Shown here piece after piece: positions 1 to 8,320 of a DNA stretch of 43,726 nucleotides (positions within the stretch are counted from its first letter, which is position 1; every line of letters begins with the position of its first letter). Under the pieces are notes generated by a model. The model worked only from the letters and a program-made list of their open reading frames with translations, searched no databases and was not told where the DNA came from. The DNA is taken from IMG/VR virus record IMGVR_UViG_3300017818_000031, positions 1-43,726 of that record; one strand, given 5' to 3'. Both the position numbers and the translations under genes were made by a program. This DNA comes from a virus.

Positions 1-9
1 CAATCAACA

Positions 10-171
10 TCAGTCGTTCATCCATCGGGTCAGTCGTGCGTTGTTTTCCTTCGGAGAAGGTCGCAACATCTCACCGAATCCGTCAATGATTCGCTCAAGG
101 CGTTCCACTTTGGATTGGAGTTCACGGATTTGGTCGGCTTGCTTGCTGATGAGGTCTTCAACGGAGGACAT
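10..171 (-). CDS. Small coiled-coil protein, 53 aa
   Basis: No family is recognised. The product is short and charged, with a heptad-like stretch at about residues 5-32 (ISKQADQIRELQSKVERLE) that should form a coiled coil, followed by a basic tail. The open frame runs further upstream, but I chose the ATG at 171. A TTGATAACGG box at 191-201 sits 24 nt before it, the same spacing as the other class B promoters, and the upstream extension would cover that promoter. It lies downstream of the MoxR-like gene but has its own promoter. The function is unknown; oligomerisation or an adaptor role is only a guess. Confidence 0.6.
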   Translation of the reverse strand: MSSVEDLISKQADQIRELQSKVERLERIIDGFGEMLRPSPKENNARLTRWMND

Positions 172-201
172 GGGCTGGAGTTCAGCCCCCACCGTTATCA
201 A
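172..201 (-). promoter_or_regulatory. Class B promoter with inverted repeat
   Basis: On the minus strand TTGATAACGGTGGG begins at 201; the TATA-like box is 195-201 and ends 24 nt before the ATG at 171. Between box and start lies an inverted repeat, GGGCTG (172-177) and CAGCCC (183-188), with a 5-nt loop. It resembles the promoters of the replication genes. Confidence 0.6.
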
Positions 202-293
202 GCACAGGGATGGACAGGGTGTGGGCTGGGGGGCAGAAACACCCCGCTGGGAGAACCCCCCAGCCCGACCCAATCTCCCAGCGTGTGTGAGCC

Positions 294-1586
294 TCAATAA
301 TCGCTCAAGCGAGCGCGAGCCACAGCCTTGATTTCATCAATCTCATGGGGCTGATAGCGACCAAGCATCACGAACTCAACCATCTCGGTCATGTTGAAGT
401 CAAGGCTGGCTTCCATCATCGCAACCAGCATACGAGTGCTGGTGTCGGACTCAAGAGTGCCTTCCTTCTTCATTCGGCGGAGGTCGTTGGAGAAGGACAC
501 CAATTGGCGAGCGAGGGCGATGTTGTTCACGCCCGACTGCTGACAGATGACCTTGATTTCCTTCTCTTCGGGAAGGTAGTCCACCTTCATGTTGAGGTCA
601 AAGCGGTCAAGGGTTGCTTGGTTGATGTCCTGTCCACCCGAATATCCGTCAAGTGGGTTCATGGTGGCGAAGGTGCGGAAGTCAGCGTGAGCCGACACGA
701 CTTCGTTGTTGTTGTCCGTCAAGAGCAATTGTCCCGAATCACCGACAGCGTTCCATGCGGTCATGATTTCGGGTCGTGCGGAACGGAACTCGTCAAAGAT
801 GAGAAGGCAACCGTATCGCATGGCGATTGGAAGCATCCCGTCAATCCAAGTCATCTCACCGTTCTTGAGCGTGTTGTAGCCGATGAAGGACTCTTCGGTG
901 AAGCCTTCGGAACAGTTCACACGAAGGACAGGCATACCGACTTCGGAAGCGAAGGCACGAATGCCCATCGTCTTCCCACAGCCCTTTGCACCGTCAATGG
1001 CGACATTCCAGCCGTTCTTGAATGCAACAGCAAACAGACGCATCTCGTTGCGGTCGGACTCTTCGTATTGGAGAGTTCCGCGTGGGATGATGTATTGCTG
1101 GAGGAAGTCGGGATAGTCCGATGGCGAGCGTCGTGGAACGCCATAGAAGCATCCTTCATCCGTGTTGAAGTCTTGGCTGGTGTCGCGCTGAACGAAGTTC
1201 GTTTGAAGGGTGCTGGTGTTGCCGTTCATCATGTCTTCTGCAAGGCTCACAGTCCACACCATTTTGTCAGCACCGATGGACACACGGGTGATTCCCGCTG
1301 ATTCCATTCGCTTGCTGTTGAAAGCATTGGACTTCAAGGAAGCGATGGTGGTTGAACCCCCTTCGCTCTCGGTCAGTCGTAGCACTTCCTCAAGGTATCG
1401 TTCTTCGCTCAATCGGCCACCGTTGATTTCAACGGCATCTCGCATATTCTCAATCATTCCCATATTTTTCATCTCCTGTGTTTCGGTTTGGGTGTCGGCT
1501 CGTAGTCCGACAAACCATTGTGATACAGCGGTTGCATATATACCTTTCCACTTACAAATCTCAACCATTGATATTTGAGTGGTCAT
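294..1586 (-). CDS. CobS/MoxR-like AAA+ ATPase
   Basis: An AAA+ ATPase of the MoxR/CobS (AAA_5) type. Walker A is GAKGCGKT at about residues 199-206, Walker B is LLIFDEF at about 261-267, and a sensor-like ATMNP is at about 307-311. Members remodel protein complexes, usually with a VWA-domain partner; no VWA protein is visible here. The N-terminal 140 residues are unassigned. The ATG at 1586 overlaps the previous stop as ATGA, which fits translational coupling at the end of the RFC-PolB operon. A later start at 1463 is possible, since a GGAG lies 9 nt before it. The role in the virus is unknown; CobS-like ATPases are known from T4-like cyanophages. Confidence 0.8.
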   Translation of the reverse strand: MTTQISMVEICKWKGIYATAVSQWFVGLRADTQTETQEMKNMGMIENMRDAVEINGGRLSEERYLEEVLRLTESEGGSTTIASLKSNAFNSKRMESAGITRVSIGADKMVWTVSLAEDMMNGNTSTLQTNFVQRDTSQDFNTDEGCFYGVPRRSPSDYPDFLQQYIIPRGTLQYEESDRNEMRLFAVAFKNGWNVAIDGAKGCGKTMGIRAFASEVGMPVLRVNCSEGFTEESFIGYNTLKNGEMTWIDGMLPIAMRYGCLLIFDEFRSARPEIMTAWNAVGDSGQLLLTDNNNEVVSAHADFRTFATMNPLDGYSGGQDINQATLDRFDLNMKVDYLPEEKEIKVICQQSGVNNIALARQLVSFSNDLRRMKKEGTLESDTSTRMLVAMMEASLDFNMTEMVEFVMLGRYQPHEIDEIKAVARARLSDY

Positions 1587-2044
1587 GATTCAAAGTGGAC
1601 ATCGTTGATGTGGAGATAGGTCAGCAAGTGGCGGTCAGTCCACGCTTGAAGCCCTGTTCGCTTCTCGTATCGCGACAGCCTCCGAAGCACCCGTTCCTTG
1701 ATTCGCTGGCGTTCTTCCTCGCCCCAGCCATTCCATTCTCGGACACGCTTCTCCACCAGCCGAACCAGCACATACGCCAATTGGGGTTCATCGCCTTCCC
1801 ACACGGCTTGATACAGCCTGTCAGCGAACTTGGTGGGGTCGGGGTCATTCAGCATCAAAGCGAATGCTTCGGCTTCCTGTTCCCACAGGGCTTCTTCCCT
1901 GCGAAGTTCACGACCAGCGAGGTTCTTATGGACACCGAGCCCTCCGAGATGCTCGCTGAATATCGCTCGCACTTGATAGTGGCTCAAGCCACAGTTCGTG
2001 CGGAGAATCCTCCACGCCTTCGTGTAGTCGCTGGGGCGCGTCAT
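1583..2044 (-). CDS. Hypothetical protein in polymerase operon, 153 aa
   Basis: No family is recognised. The product is rich in Arg, Glu and Trp and is probably mostly helical, with a strongly charged C-terminal half (residues about 85-135). The N-terminal 35 residues (NCGLSHYQVRAIF) could hold a small helix-turn-helix, but this is weak. I chose the ATG at 2044 because it overlaps the PolB stop codon as ATGA, and the 3' end overlaps the MoxR-like start the same way. It is therefore co-translated with PolB and the ATPase, and a replication-linked role is inferred from position only. Confidence 0.7.
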   Translation of the reverse strand: MTRPSDYTKAWRILRTNCGLSHYQVRAIFSEHLGGLGVHKNLAGRELRREEALWEQEAEAFALMLNDPDPTKFADRLYQAVWEGDEPQLAYVLVRLVEKRVREWNGWGEEERQRIKERVLRRLSRYEKRTGLQAWTDRHLLTYLHINDVHFES

Positions 2045-4734
2045 TTGAACCAATCACCCATTGAGGTCTTGCCGATGCCGAGAATCGCCTGTTCCCACGA
2101 TGTCCCCATCGCCCCCAATATCTGCGAGAACGAGTTTGAATCGTTGAAGAACTTCGTGATGCTTGCCTTCCTGTCCACGACTACGCCAAGACTTGCTGGG
2201 TCATCTCCCCACTCCACAGCAACGACACGGTTTGAGGGCGTTCCAGCGGGTGTGTTGGATGCGATGAACAACATCGGCTTATCGCCCAAAGCGAATTGAG
2301 TTCCGAGATTGGTGTTTGTCCACATCGCTGATTTGTGAGCCATCGTTCCTTCTTTCTTGATTCCCATTGGCTGACCGAAGTTCAACGCTGGAGTCTTGGT
2401 TTCATCCAGCATATTGGCTTCAATATCGCGGATAATTGAGTTCAATTCGGTCTTGGAACACCCATTGAGGATGCTGTCAAAAATGGCTTGCTGTGCGTCT
2501 TTTACGATTTGAGGGGAGGAACTTCTTCGCATCTCCACGCCACGATAGCCCTTCTTCCCGTTGAAGTCCATGTACGCGTATCGCTTCTTGACTCCCCATT
2601 GAAAATAGCGAGAATAATAGGCATCGGGCTTGACCTTGAAGAACTCGTTTCGTGGGATGCCGATGGTCGTCTGCACGAACTCATGGAACGAATCGTTGAG
2701 CATCACCGTCAGCATATTGCCGATGGAATAGATGTCCTGTTCGGTGAATGGTCGGATGGCCTGTTCAGCCTCGTCATGATTCTCTATGCACATTTTACAC
2801 GAATCGGTGTCTTGATACAGCACACGGAAGCGGAGTTCCAGCCACCCGCCCGACTCGGACTCCGATACACGGGGGGCTGACGGTTTATCAATGTTATGGG
2901 GTATCAATGGTTCGGGGAACACTCCGTCATCGTGAAACCACATGGTTGTCTTCTCAATCATCTGTTTGTTCCAATCGTTGTGTAGCCTCGCAATCTCGGT
3001 GATGTCCGAGCCGATTTCGGGGTCGGTCATGCGGAACGGTCGTTGGGCTGTCTTCTCGGTTCTGCCCGAACCCAGCACACCATACCAAGAGTTCATGTTC
3101 TCCTTCATGACCCGTTGCTTTTTGTTGAGTTTGTCAGCAAGAGCGTGGTCGCCTTTGTCTTCGGCTTCGCTCATGTTGGCTCGCAGAATCTCACGCTCGC
3201 TGGCGAGTCTGCGAAGGAACGCGGGCATCAGTCCCTCAATGTCCTGTCGGTAAATGCGACCCGCTGGAGTGCGAGCCACAGGGAATGGGAAGCCATCGGG
3301 ATAGTCTTCCTCACGAACCTTCGTGGACAGGTCTGCGTTGCATGAGATGATGACGCTGGGGTATTCCATTGAGTTATCCAATTCAATAGCGTTCCTCCAA
3401 ATGCCCGATGGTGCTTCCATCACGAATCCACCTTGCTCAATCCCTTCGCCCGTCAATCGCGCCCTCACGGTGTCCAGCGAGGGCATCACGACCTTGCGTT
3501 CTTTGAGCAGGTGTCCCATCATGTCCTCAATGAGCATCATGTTGCTGTGAGCGTGGTGAATCGTGGAATTGTGAAACGCCACCTTCGCTTGATAAAACGC
3601 CACCAAGTCCAGCGTGTCCATGCAACGATGAGCCACCACATTGTCCCAAATGTTGTAAATGACCAGCATCAGCGGGTCGCTGTCCATCATCTCCTTGATT
3701 GAGGTGCGTGGAACTTTGCCGTAGCCCAGCGTGGTCGCACCCATCCATCCAAGACTCGCTTGCCCCGTAGTCGCCGCCGAGCCTTGAACTTGCTCGGCAT
3801 ACACCTTCTTCGTGTCAAACGGAGGCATCAATCCACGCCTCTTTCGGAACAGTTTCGGATAGGTCGCCCACACGGGTGGACTGCCCATGTGAAGCCGTTC
3901 CATGTTGTTGCGTTGGACTCGGCAACGGTTTCGGAGATAGGGTATGTCGTAGTCAATGATGTTCTGCCCAGCGATGAGGTCGGGGTCGTAGTGTTCAAGC
4001 CTGTGATGAAACCACCACAGCAATCCAGCCTCTCGCTCGTCATCGTCATCGCCTTCAATGTTGAAGACTTTGATGCGGTCGGAGTTCAGCGGTGGAATGT
4101 CGTTCTCATGCTCAACAACGCTGTGCAACGCCTCTTGGCTGGATAAGAACCGCTTGACCTGTCGCTCGCTCGTATGGCGAATTGTCGCACATTCGTGGGT
4201 ATCTGTGCGTTGGTCATAGATGGCGATGGACACCACGCGTTCGGGTGTGTTCTCGGTGTCCAGCGAATCAGCGGTTTCAATGTCAAAATAAAGCGGATTG
4301 AGTTTGAAGTTCGCTGGGTCTTCATCGCTGGGGCGAATGTGAATCGGGCGAATCTGTGGCTGGTGCAGAACATCGGTATTGACTTCAATAACCGCAGTCC
4401 AATCGTAAATCCAGCGAACCAAATTGGCGAAGGGAACATCGGCGCAATACGATGGGAACAGAACCTCACGAATCTCACGGAGTTCCGATGGAAGTTTGGC
4501 TCGCACTTCCCACAGGGGCGCGCCCTCAATGGAGGTGTAGTCGGATGCCTTGAACTTGATTCCCTTCGGCAGACGCAGTTTGCTGGGGTCTTTTTCAGTC
4601 CAAAAGCGAGGCACACAGCCTCCAACATTCAGCACCAACGAGTCGCCATCCAGCGACTTCACCCGTAGCCTAACCGTCAAATCGCGGTCTTCGTGATATT
4701 CCACAGCGACAATTAAGAACGGTTTCCACGCCAT
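2041..4734 (-). CDS. polB: Family B DNA polymerase
   Basis: Replicative DNA polymerase with 3'-5' proofreading, 897 aa. Exonuclease motif I is YFDIET (about residues 149-154), motif II is NIIDYDIPYL (about 258-267) and motif III is YNIWD (about 360-364). Polymerase motif A is DNSMEYPS (about 453-460), motif B is the KEN...YG stretch near 544-552, and motif C is YQDTDS (about 640-645). A KKRYAYMDF then RGVEMRRS stretch matches the palm/thumb region of archaeal and viral PolB. All catalytic acidic residues are present, so it should be active. The ATG at 4734 follows GGTGG and overlaps the upstream pyrophosphatase-like gene by 22 nt. It belongs to the operon that begins with the clamp loader. 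Confidence 0.97.
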   Translation of the reverse strand: MAWKPFLIVAVEYHEDRDLTVRLRVKSLDGDSLVLNVGGCVPRFWTEKDPSKLRLPKGIKFKASDYTSIEGAPLWEVRAKLPSELREIREVLFPSYCADVPFANLVRWIYDWTAVIEVNTDVLHQPQIRPIHIRPSDEDPANFKLNPLYFDIETADSLDTENTPERVVSIAIYDQRTDTHECATIRHTSERQVKRFLSSQEALHSVVEHENDIPPLNSDRIKVFNIEGDDDDEREAGLLWWFHHRLEHYDPDLIAGQNIIDYDIPYLRNRCRVQRNNMERLHMGSPPVWATYPKLFRKRRGLMPPFDTKKVYAEQVQGSAATTGQASLGWMGATTLGYGKVPRTSIKEMMDSDPLMLVIYNIWDNVVAHRCMDTLDLVAFYQAKVAFHNSTIHHAHSNMMLIEDMMGHLLKERKVVMPSLDTVRARLTGEGIEQGGFVMEAPSGIWRNAIELDNSMEYPSVIISCNADLSTKVREEDYPDGFPFPVARTPAGRIYRQDIEGLMPAFLRRLASEREILRANMSEAEDKGDHALADKLNKKQRVMKENMNSWYGVLGSGRTEKTAQRPFRMTDPEIGSDITEIARLHNDWNKQMIEKTTMWFHDDGVFPEPLIPHNIDKPSAPRVSESESGGWLELRFRVLYQDTDSCKMCIENHDEAEQAIRPFTEQDIYSIGNMLTVMLNDSFHEFVQTTIGIPRNEFFKVKPDAYYSRYFQWGVKKRYAYMDFNGKKGYRGVEMRRSSSPQIVKDAQQAIFDSILNGCSKTELNSIIRDIEANMLDETKTPALNFGQPMGIKKEGTMAHKSAMWTNTNLGTQFALGDKPMLFIASNTPAGTPSNRVVAVEWGDDPASLGVVVDRKASITKFFNDSNSFSQILGAMGTSWEQAILGIGKTSMGDWFK

Positions 4735-5090
4735 CGTTTCCACCAATTGTCCCCACCCTTATCAGCAAGACGCTTCTCCTTGACCGACACCTTGACTTCA
4801 CGCTCGTTGAGTTCCTTCCGCTTGGCTTTGAGTTCCTCACGAATCGCCTCGCATTCCGCCTCAATGTGTCGGATGCGTATGCACGATGCACCGAGATACA
4901 GGGCGAGGTCAAGCATCTCTTCCAGCCCCATCTCAACCCATGAGTTCTCCTTCGTTCCCCATTCCCGTGTGTCGTCATGGACATTGATTCCATGCCCGTA
5001 TGTCTTGAGCCCGATGTCCAGCCGTTCACGGATGAGGGCGAGGATTTCATCGTTGTCGCCAGCGATGCGGTCGTTGTCCTTAGCCACCAT
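4713..5090 (-). CDS. MazG-like all-alpha NTP pyrophosphohydrolase with coiled-coil tail
   Basis: Residues about 12-72 look like the phage/MazG all-alpha NTP pyrophosphohydrolase fold: a helix ending in YG (31-32), a tryptophan near 51, then the metal-binding pattern EEMLD (57-61) in LEEMLDLALYL. Such enzymes hydrolyse non-canonical or surplus NTPs to NMP and pyrophosphate. The C-terminal 50 residues form a charged helix or coiled coil ending in Trp and Arg, unusual for the family. The ATG at 5090 was chosen because GGTGAGG lies just upstream. It overlaps the RFC gene by 11 nt and PolB by 22 nt, so it may control the dNTP pool beside the polymerase. Assignment is from motif pattern only. Confidence 0.6.
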   Translation of the reverse strand: MVAKDNDRIAGDNDEILALIRERLDIGLKTYGHGINVHDDTREWGTKENSWVEMGLEEMLDLALYLGASCIRIRHIEAECEAIREELKAKRKELNEREVKVSVKEKRLADKGGDNWWKRWRGNRS

Positions 5091-6117
5091 GACCCTCACC
5101 GATTTTCCTCAACCATGACTTGACTACAAGAATGTCGTCTTGAGCGATGGATGCGTGATACAGGGCATCCCCTATTGAGCCGAATATCTGCCTCTTGACA
5201 GCCACAGGCATTCGCTCGTCTTCCGAAGTGGATTTGAACACGGATTCCAAAATATCCGTTCCGCTGAAACCTCGTTCCGCCAACGATTCAACCTGTTTGT
5301 CAATCCGCTGACACAGTTTGGCGTATTGCTCAACATCATCGGTCTGCCCCAATTGAAAAGCGGTCGCCAGCAATCGCGTACGAGCCTTCGGGCTCATCTC
5401 GGCAATCACATCTCGGACATCATCAACGGTCGCCTCATCGGGAACACGGGTCGTTGCGAACAGCGTGTTGAGAGCCTTCCTCATAGAGCCGTTGCACATC
5501 TCGGCAATCAGTTCCACAGCCTCATCGGTGATGGTCAGTTTTTCACGCCCCACGACACGCTGGAGAGCCTCCTTTGTAGTCGCTGGGGGTATCGGTCGGA
5601 ATCGGGTGTCGGAGAACGCACAGCGGTCTTTAATCGGGTCTATGATGCGGTGCGGATAATTGCACGACAGGATGAATCGCGTGGTCTTGGCGTATTGTTC
5701 CATGATTCGCCTCAACGCGCCCTGTGCATCGGGTGTCAATTGGTCGCATTCGTCAAGGAACACGACATTGAACGGGATGCTTCGGACTTCCCCGTTGGGT
5801 GCTTTGTATGAGCCAATCACGCCTCGCCTTGCGAACTCCTTGACTTTGGTTCTCACGACCGAGATGCTTCGCTCATCGCTGGCGTTCATCTCCACGAAGT
5901 TCGCATCCCAATCATCACCGAACATCGTCTTCATCAACGCCATCGCCAGCGAGGTCTTGCCCGTTCCAGCCTTGCCGATGAACATGAGATGTGGGAATCC
6001 ACCATCGCCACCCTGCTGGTGAAGAATGTCCACCATGTACGCGAGTCGCTTCGTGATGTGTGGTTGTCCAATCACATCATCCAGCGTGGCTGGTCTGTAT
6101 GATTCTGCCCACAGCAT
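5080..6117 (-). CDS. rfcS: Clamp loader, RFC small-subunit-like AAA+ ATPase
   Basis: Loads the sliding clamp onto primed DNA. The 345-aa length is typical of archaeal RFC small subunits. It begins with the RFC box (WAESYRPATLDDVIGQ), then Walker A GKAGTGKT (48-55), Walker B VVFLDECD (118-125) and sensor 1 SCNYP (about 151-155). The usual SRC arginine-finger motif appears as KDRC (163-166), keeping the arginine. No large subunit is seen, so it may work as a homo-oligomer or with the host's. It is the first gene of a five-gene overlapping operon (RFC, NTP-PPase, PolB, a hypothetical, MoxR-like). The class B promoter lies 25 nt before the ATG. Confidence 0.95.
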   Translation of the reverse strand: MLWAESYRPATLDDVIGQPHITKRLAYMVDILHQQGGDGGFPHLMFIGKAGTGKTSLAMALMKTMFGDDWDANFVEMNASDERSISVVRTKVKEFARRGVIGSYKAPNGEVRSIPFNVVFLDECDQLTPDAQGALRRIMEQYAKTTRFILSCNYPHRIIDPIKDRCAFSDTRFRPIPPATTKEALQRVVGREKLTITDEAVELIAEMCNGSMRKALNTLFATTRVPDEATVDDVRDVIAEMSPKARTRLLATAFQLGQTDDVEQYAKLCQRIDKQVESLAERGFSGTDILESVFKSTSEDERMPVAVKRQIFGSIGDALYHASIAQDDILVVKSWLRKIGEGHGG

Positions 6118-6141
6118 GAACAGGGCTGGGTCGCCCCACCG

Positions 6142-6148
6142 TTATGAA
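6142..6148 (-). promoter_or_regulatory. Class B promoter of the RFC-PolB operon
   Basis: Minus strand TTCATAACGGTGGGGCG. The box ends 25 nt before the RFC ATG at 6117. It drives the clamp loader, pyrophosphatase-like, polymerase, hypothetical and MoxR-like genes, since no convincing promoter is seen inside that run. Confidence 0.6.
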
Positions 6149-6155
6149 GACAGGC

Positions 6156-6545
6156 TCAAAACCAAGCCACTTGGTCAGCATTCATGCGGGCTTGGATGCC
6201 CGCTTGGAACGCCTTGACGCACATGGCTTTGGAAGGGAATCGGATGCCCGTGATTGAGCGAGTGCCGATTGCGTTCCACGACTGTGGGTTGCATCCGTTC
6301 ACGATTGCTCGGTGGGCTTGCTCGTAGCCAGCGGTGTATGCTTCTGCGACTTCCTCAACGGTTGCCGAGAAGGACAATTCGTGGGTCTTGGCGAAGGTGC
6401 TGGTTGGCGAAGGTGCGGTTTCAGCACGAACACGGGCTTGATAGTCCATGTATGCTTCTGCAACATCGGCTGGTAAAACAGCGTTGGTCGTGAAAACAAC
6501 GGTCGTGTCGTCTGCGTATTGGTTGGTGGTCGCTGGTGCGGTCAT
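6156..6545 (-). CDS. Hypothetical protein, 129 aa
   Basis: Not recognised. It is an Ala/Thr-rich soluble protein with a mostly helical second half and no Cys pairs, signal peptide or membrane segment. The ATG at 6545 is 23 nt downstream of the TTGATAA box of a class A promoter, so it is probably leaderless. It is a single-gene unit between the RFC operon and the glycosyltransferase operon, and one of the small orphan genes sharing the two-element promoter. Confidence 0.65.
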   Translation of the reverse strand: MTAPATTNQYADDTTVVFTTNAVLPADVAEAYMDYQARVRAETAPSPTSTFAKTHELSFSATVEEVAEAYTAGYEQAHRAIVNGCNPQSWNAIGTRSITGIRFPSKAMCVKAFQAGIQARMNADQVAWF

Positions 6546-6567
6546 GAACAGACGAAGGAGTTCCCCC

Positions 6568-6590
6568 TTATCAATGCTTCGTCATATCAA
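6568..6590 (-). promoter_or_regulatory. Class A tandem promoter
   Basis: Two TATCAA elements on the plus strand, 6568-6574 and 6584-6590, 16 bp apart. On the minus strand the proximal one is TTGATAAGGGGG, 23 nt before the ATG at 6545. The distal one lies in the end of the upstream gene. Confidence 0.5.
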
Positions 6591-6991
6591 GACGAATCTT
6601 CCTCAATAAATCGCCTTGTCCACTCTTCCGATTCTCGCTTCAAGCGGGCTGACTGAATTGCATCCAATCCTTCCACATGGAGTTCCTTGAACGGAGAGTC
6701 GGCTTGACGCTCGTTCTCGCACTCAACGCATCGGTGTTCCGATTCCTTGCCGTGTCGTTCAGCACCCATCCTCTCCAGCCGTGAACGCCATGCGTTCCTT
6801 GAGTCCTTGCGTGGATAAGCCACGATGATTTTGCATGGCTTGTCGTGAATCTCGCACTTGCCCCTGTGGATTTGATGACAGGTCTTCGGTTTGTTCGGGA
6901 ACTCACGCTTCTTCGGGGTCGCCTTGACCTTCTCGGTCTTGGCTGGTTTGAATCGCTTGCGTTGCTTCTTGCCTGTGTCTTCGGCCATCAT
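6587..6991 (-). CDS. Basic Cys/His-rich protein, possible zinc binding, 134 aa
   Basis: No family is recognised. The first 40 residues are very basic (KKQRKRFKPAKTEK), suggesting nucleic-acid binding. Cys and His residues at about 38-53 (CHQIHRGKCEIHDKPC) and a later HRCVECENE pair could bind zinc. The remainder is charged and helical. The ATG at 6991 overlaps the stop of the glycosyltransferase gene as ATGA, so the two are translationally coupled. No separate promoter is seen. The function is unknown; a DNA- or RNA-binding role is inferred from composition only. Confidence 0.6.
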   Translation of the reverse strand: MMAEDTGKKQRKRFKPAKTEKVKATPKKREFPNKPKTCHQIHRGKCEIHDKPCKIIVAYPRKDSRNAWRSRLERMGAERHGKESEHRCVECENERQADSPFKELHVEGLDAIQSARLKRESEEWTRRFIEEDSS

Positions 6992-8286
6992 TCCATCCCC
7001 AGCGGTTTTTGTCGGTCAATCGTTGCTTCAATGAGGTCGTGGAATTGCTGGGCGATGATGTCCCATGTCATATTCGCCTCAATAAATTGGCGAGCCTTCT
7101 TGCCTTTGGCCTTGCGACCTTTGACATCATGGTGAGCATCTGCAATCGCATCAGCGAGTGCTTCAACATCAACCAAGCCCATGTTCACGCCCCACTTCGC
7201 ACCCGTGATGGTGGTCGCAAGTGGAACGAGCCAGCCCCTCTCGTCATCCTCGCCAATCAGTTCGGGCGCGGTTGAGTTATCGGGGAGGATGATTGGAACG
7301 CCACAGGACATGGCTTCCACCGATGGAATCCCGAATCCTTCGCCTCCTGTTGCGAGGACATGGACATCGGACAGGCCATAGAGCGTGGAGAGGTCTTCAC
7401 GGCTCAATCCATGAAGCGGATTAGCACTCATGTCGGAGAAGCGAACATGGCTCTCCAAGCCCTTCTGCTTGACCAATTCGGGCAAGTTCCAGCCACCAAG
7501 ACTCATGTTGTCAGTCGGGTCGCCACAATGGATGATGAGTCCAGCGTTGGCTTTGGGATTGCGTTCAATGAAGAGTTTGAAGGCATCCAGCAGACGAGGG
7601 ATTTGCTTCCTGTTCCCGTTGCGACCAACGGACAGGAACACGGTGTCCCAAGTGATTCCCAATGCCTGTCGTGCTGATTCCTTCTCGGCAAGGCTTCGTG
7701 GTCGGAAGACCTTCTCATCCACGCCATGATGGATTCTCGGCAGTTCTGCGTTGTTGTAGCGGTCAAGGTCGTCTAAGAGCATCTCCTTCGGTGCTGTGCC
7801 GTTCTCGCTGTTGTATTCGGCCACGAAGTCTTGGAAGACCTGCTTGCCGTAGTCAGCCATGAAGAGTGGAGTGTGGACATTCCCCAAGATTTTCGCCCAA
7901 GCGTACGCGATTGGGAAGCCGTCAATCGGGGTATAGGCGATGTATGGAATGCGCGCCCTGTTCGTTGAAAGGACAGCATGACCGATGAACCAGCAATCAA
8001 TCAAAGACAGATACAGGTCGGGCTTGAGTTCGGCCAAGTGCATATCCAAGACCGTTGGGGAGTTCGGGTCAGCGGGATTCAGCGGGTCGCCACCGAATCG
8101 GTTGAGCCCAGCGTGAACGAGTGTCCAGCCATCGGGGTGGGGGAATGGTTCTCCGTTGTAGTCCCAGCCCATCACGAACACTTCATGCCCGTGTGTCTTG
8201 ATGAGTCTGCTGATGATTTCACGGCTGACAACACCGTAGCCTGTCGGTCGTGTGGGTTGTTCCGAGCCCCAAAGGATTCTCGCCAT
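6988..8286 (-). CDS. GT-B glycosyltransferase, GT4-like
   Basis: A retaining glycosyltransferase of the GT-B fold, 432 aa. The N-terminal half carries a glycine-rich loop (RPTGYGVVSREI) and DYNGEPFPHPDGW. The C-terminal half has the nucleotide-sugar region: SVGRNGNRKQIPRLLDAF, then E-x7-E within GEGFGIPSVEAMSCGVPII (E316 and E324), which contacts the donor. The open frame extends far upstream, but that part looks unlike protein. The ATG at 8286 is 24 nt after a TTCATAA box, so I used it. Viral enzymes of this kind may modify virion proteins, DNA or host surface; the target cannot be told here. Confidence 0.85.
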   Translation of the reverse strand: MARILWGSEQPTRPTGYGVVSREIISRLIKTHGHEVFVMGWDYNGEPFPHPDGWTLVHAGLNRFGGDPLNPADPNSPTVLDMHLAELKPDLYLSLIDCWFIGHAVLSTNRARIPYIAYTPIDGFPIAYAWAKILGNVHTPLFMADYGKQVFQDFVAEYNSENGTAPKEMLLDDLDRYNNAELPRIHHGVDEKVFRPRSLAEKESARQALGITWDTVFLSVGRNGNRKQIPRLLDAFKLFIERNPKANAGLIIHCGDPTDNMSLGGWNLPELVKQKGLESHVRFSDMSANPLHGLSREDLSTLYGLSDVHVLATGGEGFGIPSVEAMSCGVPIILPDNSTAPELIGEDDERGWLVPLATTITGAKWGVNMGLVDVEALADAIADAHHDVKGRKAKGKKARQFIEANMTWDIIAQQFHDLIEATIDRQKPLGME

Positions 8287-8290
8287 GCTC

Positions 8291-8316
8291 GGTGGGTCGT
8301 GTCCCACCTTTATGAA
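8291..8316 (-). promoter_or_regulatory. Class B promoter with inverted repeat (glycosyltransferase)
   Basis: TTCATAAAGGTGGG on the minus strand; box 8310-8316, ending 24 nt before the ATG at 8286. GGTGGG (8291-8296) and CCCACC (8303-8308) form an inverted repeat that fills the space between box and start codon. Confidence 0.6.
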
Positions 8317-8320
8317 CAGT

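Noticed and set aside
345-1301. Long plus-strand open frame opposite the MoxR-like gene (318 codons), and similar ones opposite PolB, PCNA and the tail genes
   Set aside because: They mirror codon-rich minus-strand genes, have no promoter box or ribosome binding site, and their products are low in sense-like sequence. The minus-strand proteins carry clear motifs.
1535-1543. TATATATACC-like stretch inside the start of the MoxR-like gene as a promoter
   Set aside because: It does not fit any of the three classes and no start lies 21-25 nt away; the ATGA overlap with the previous gene explains translation.
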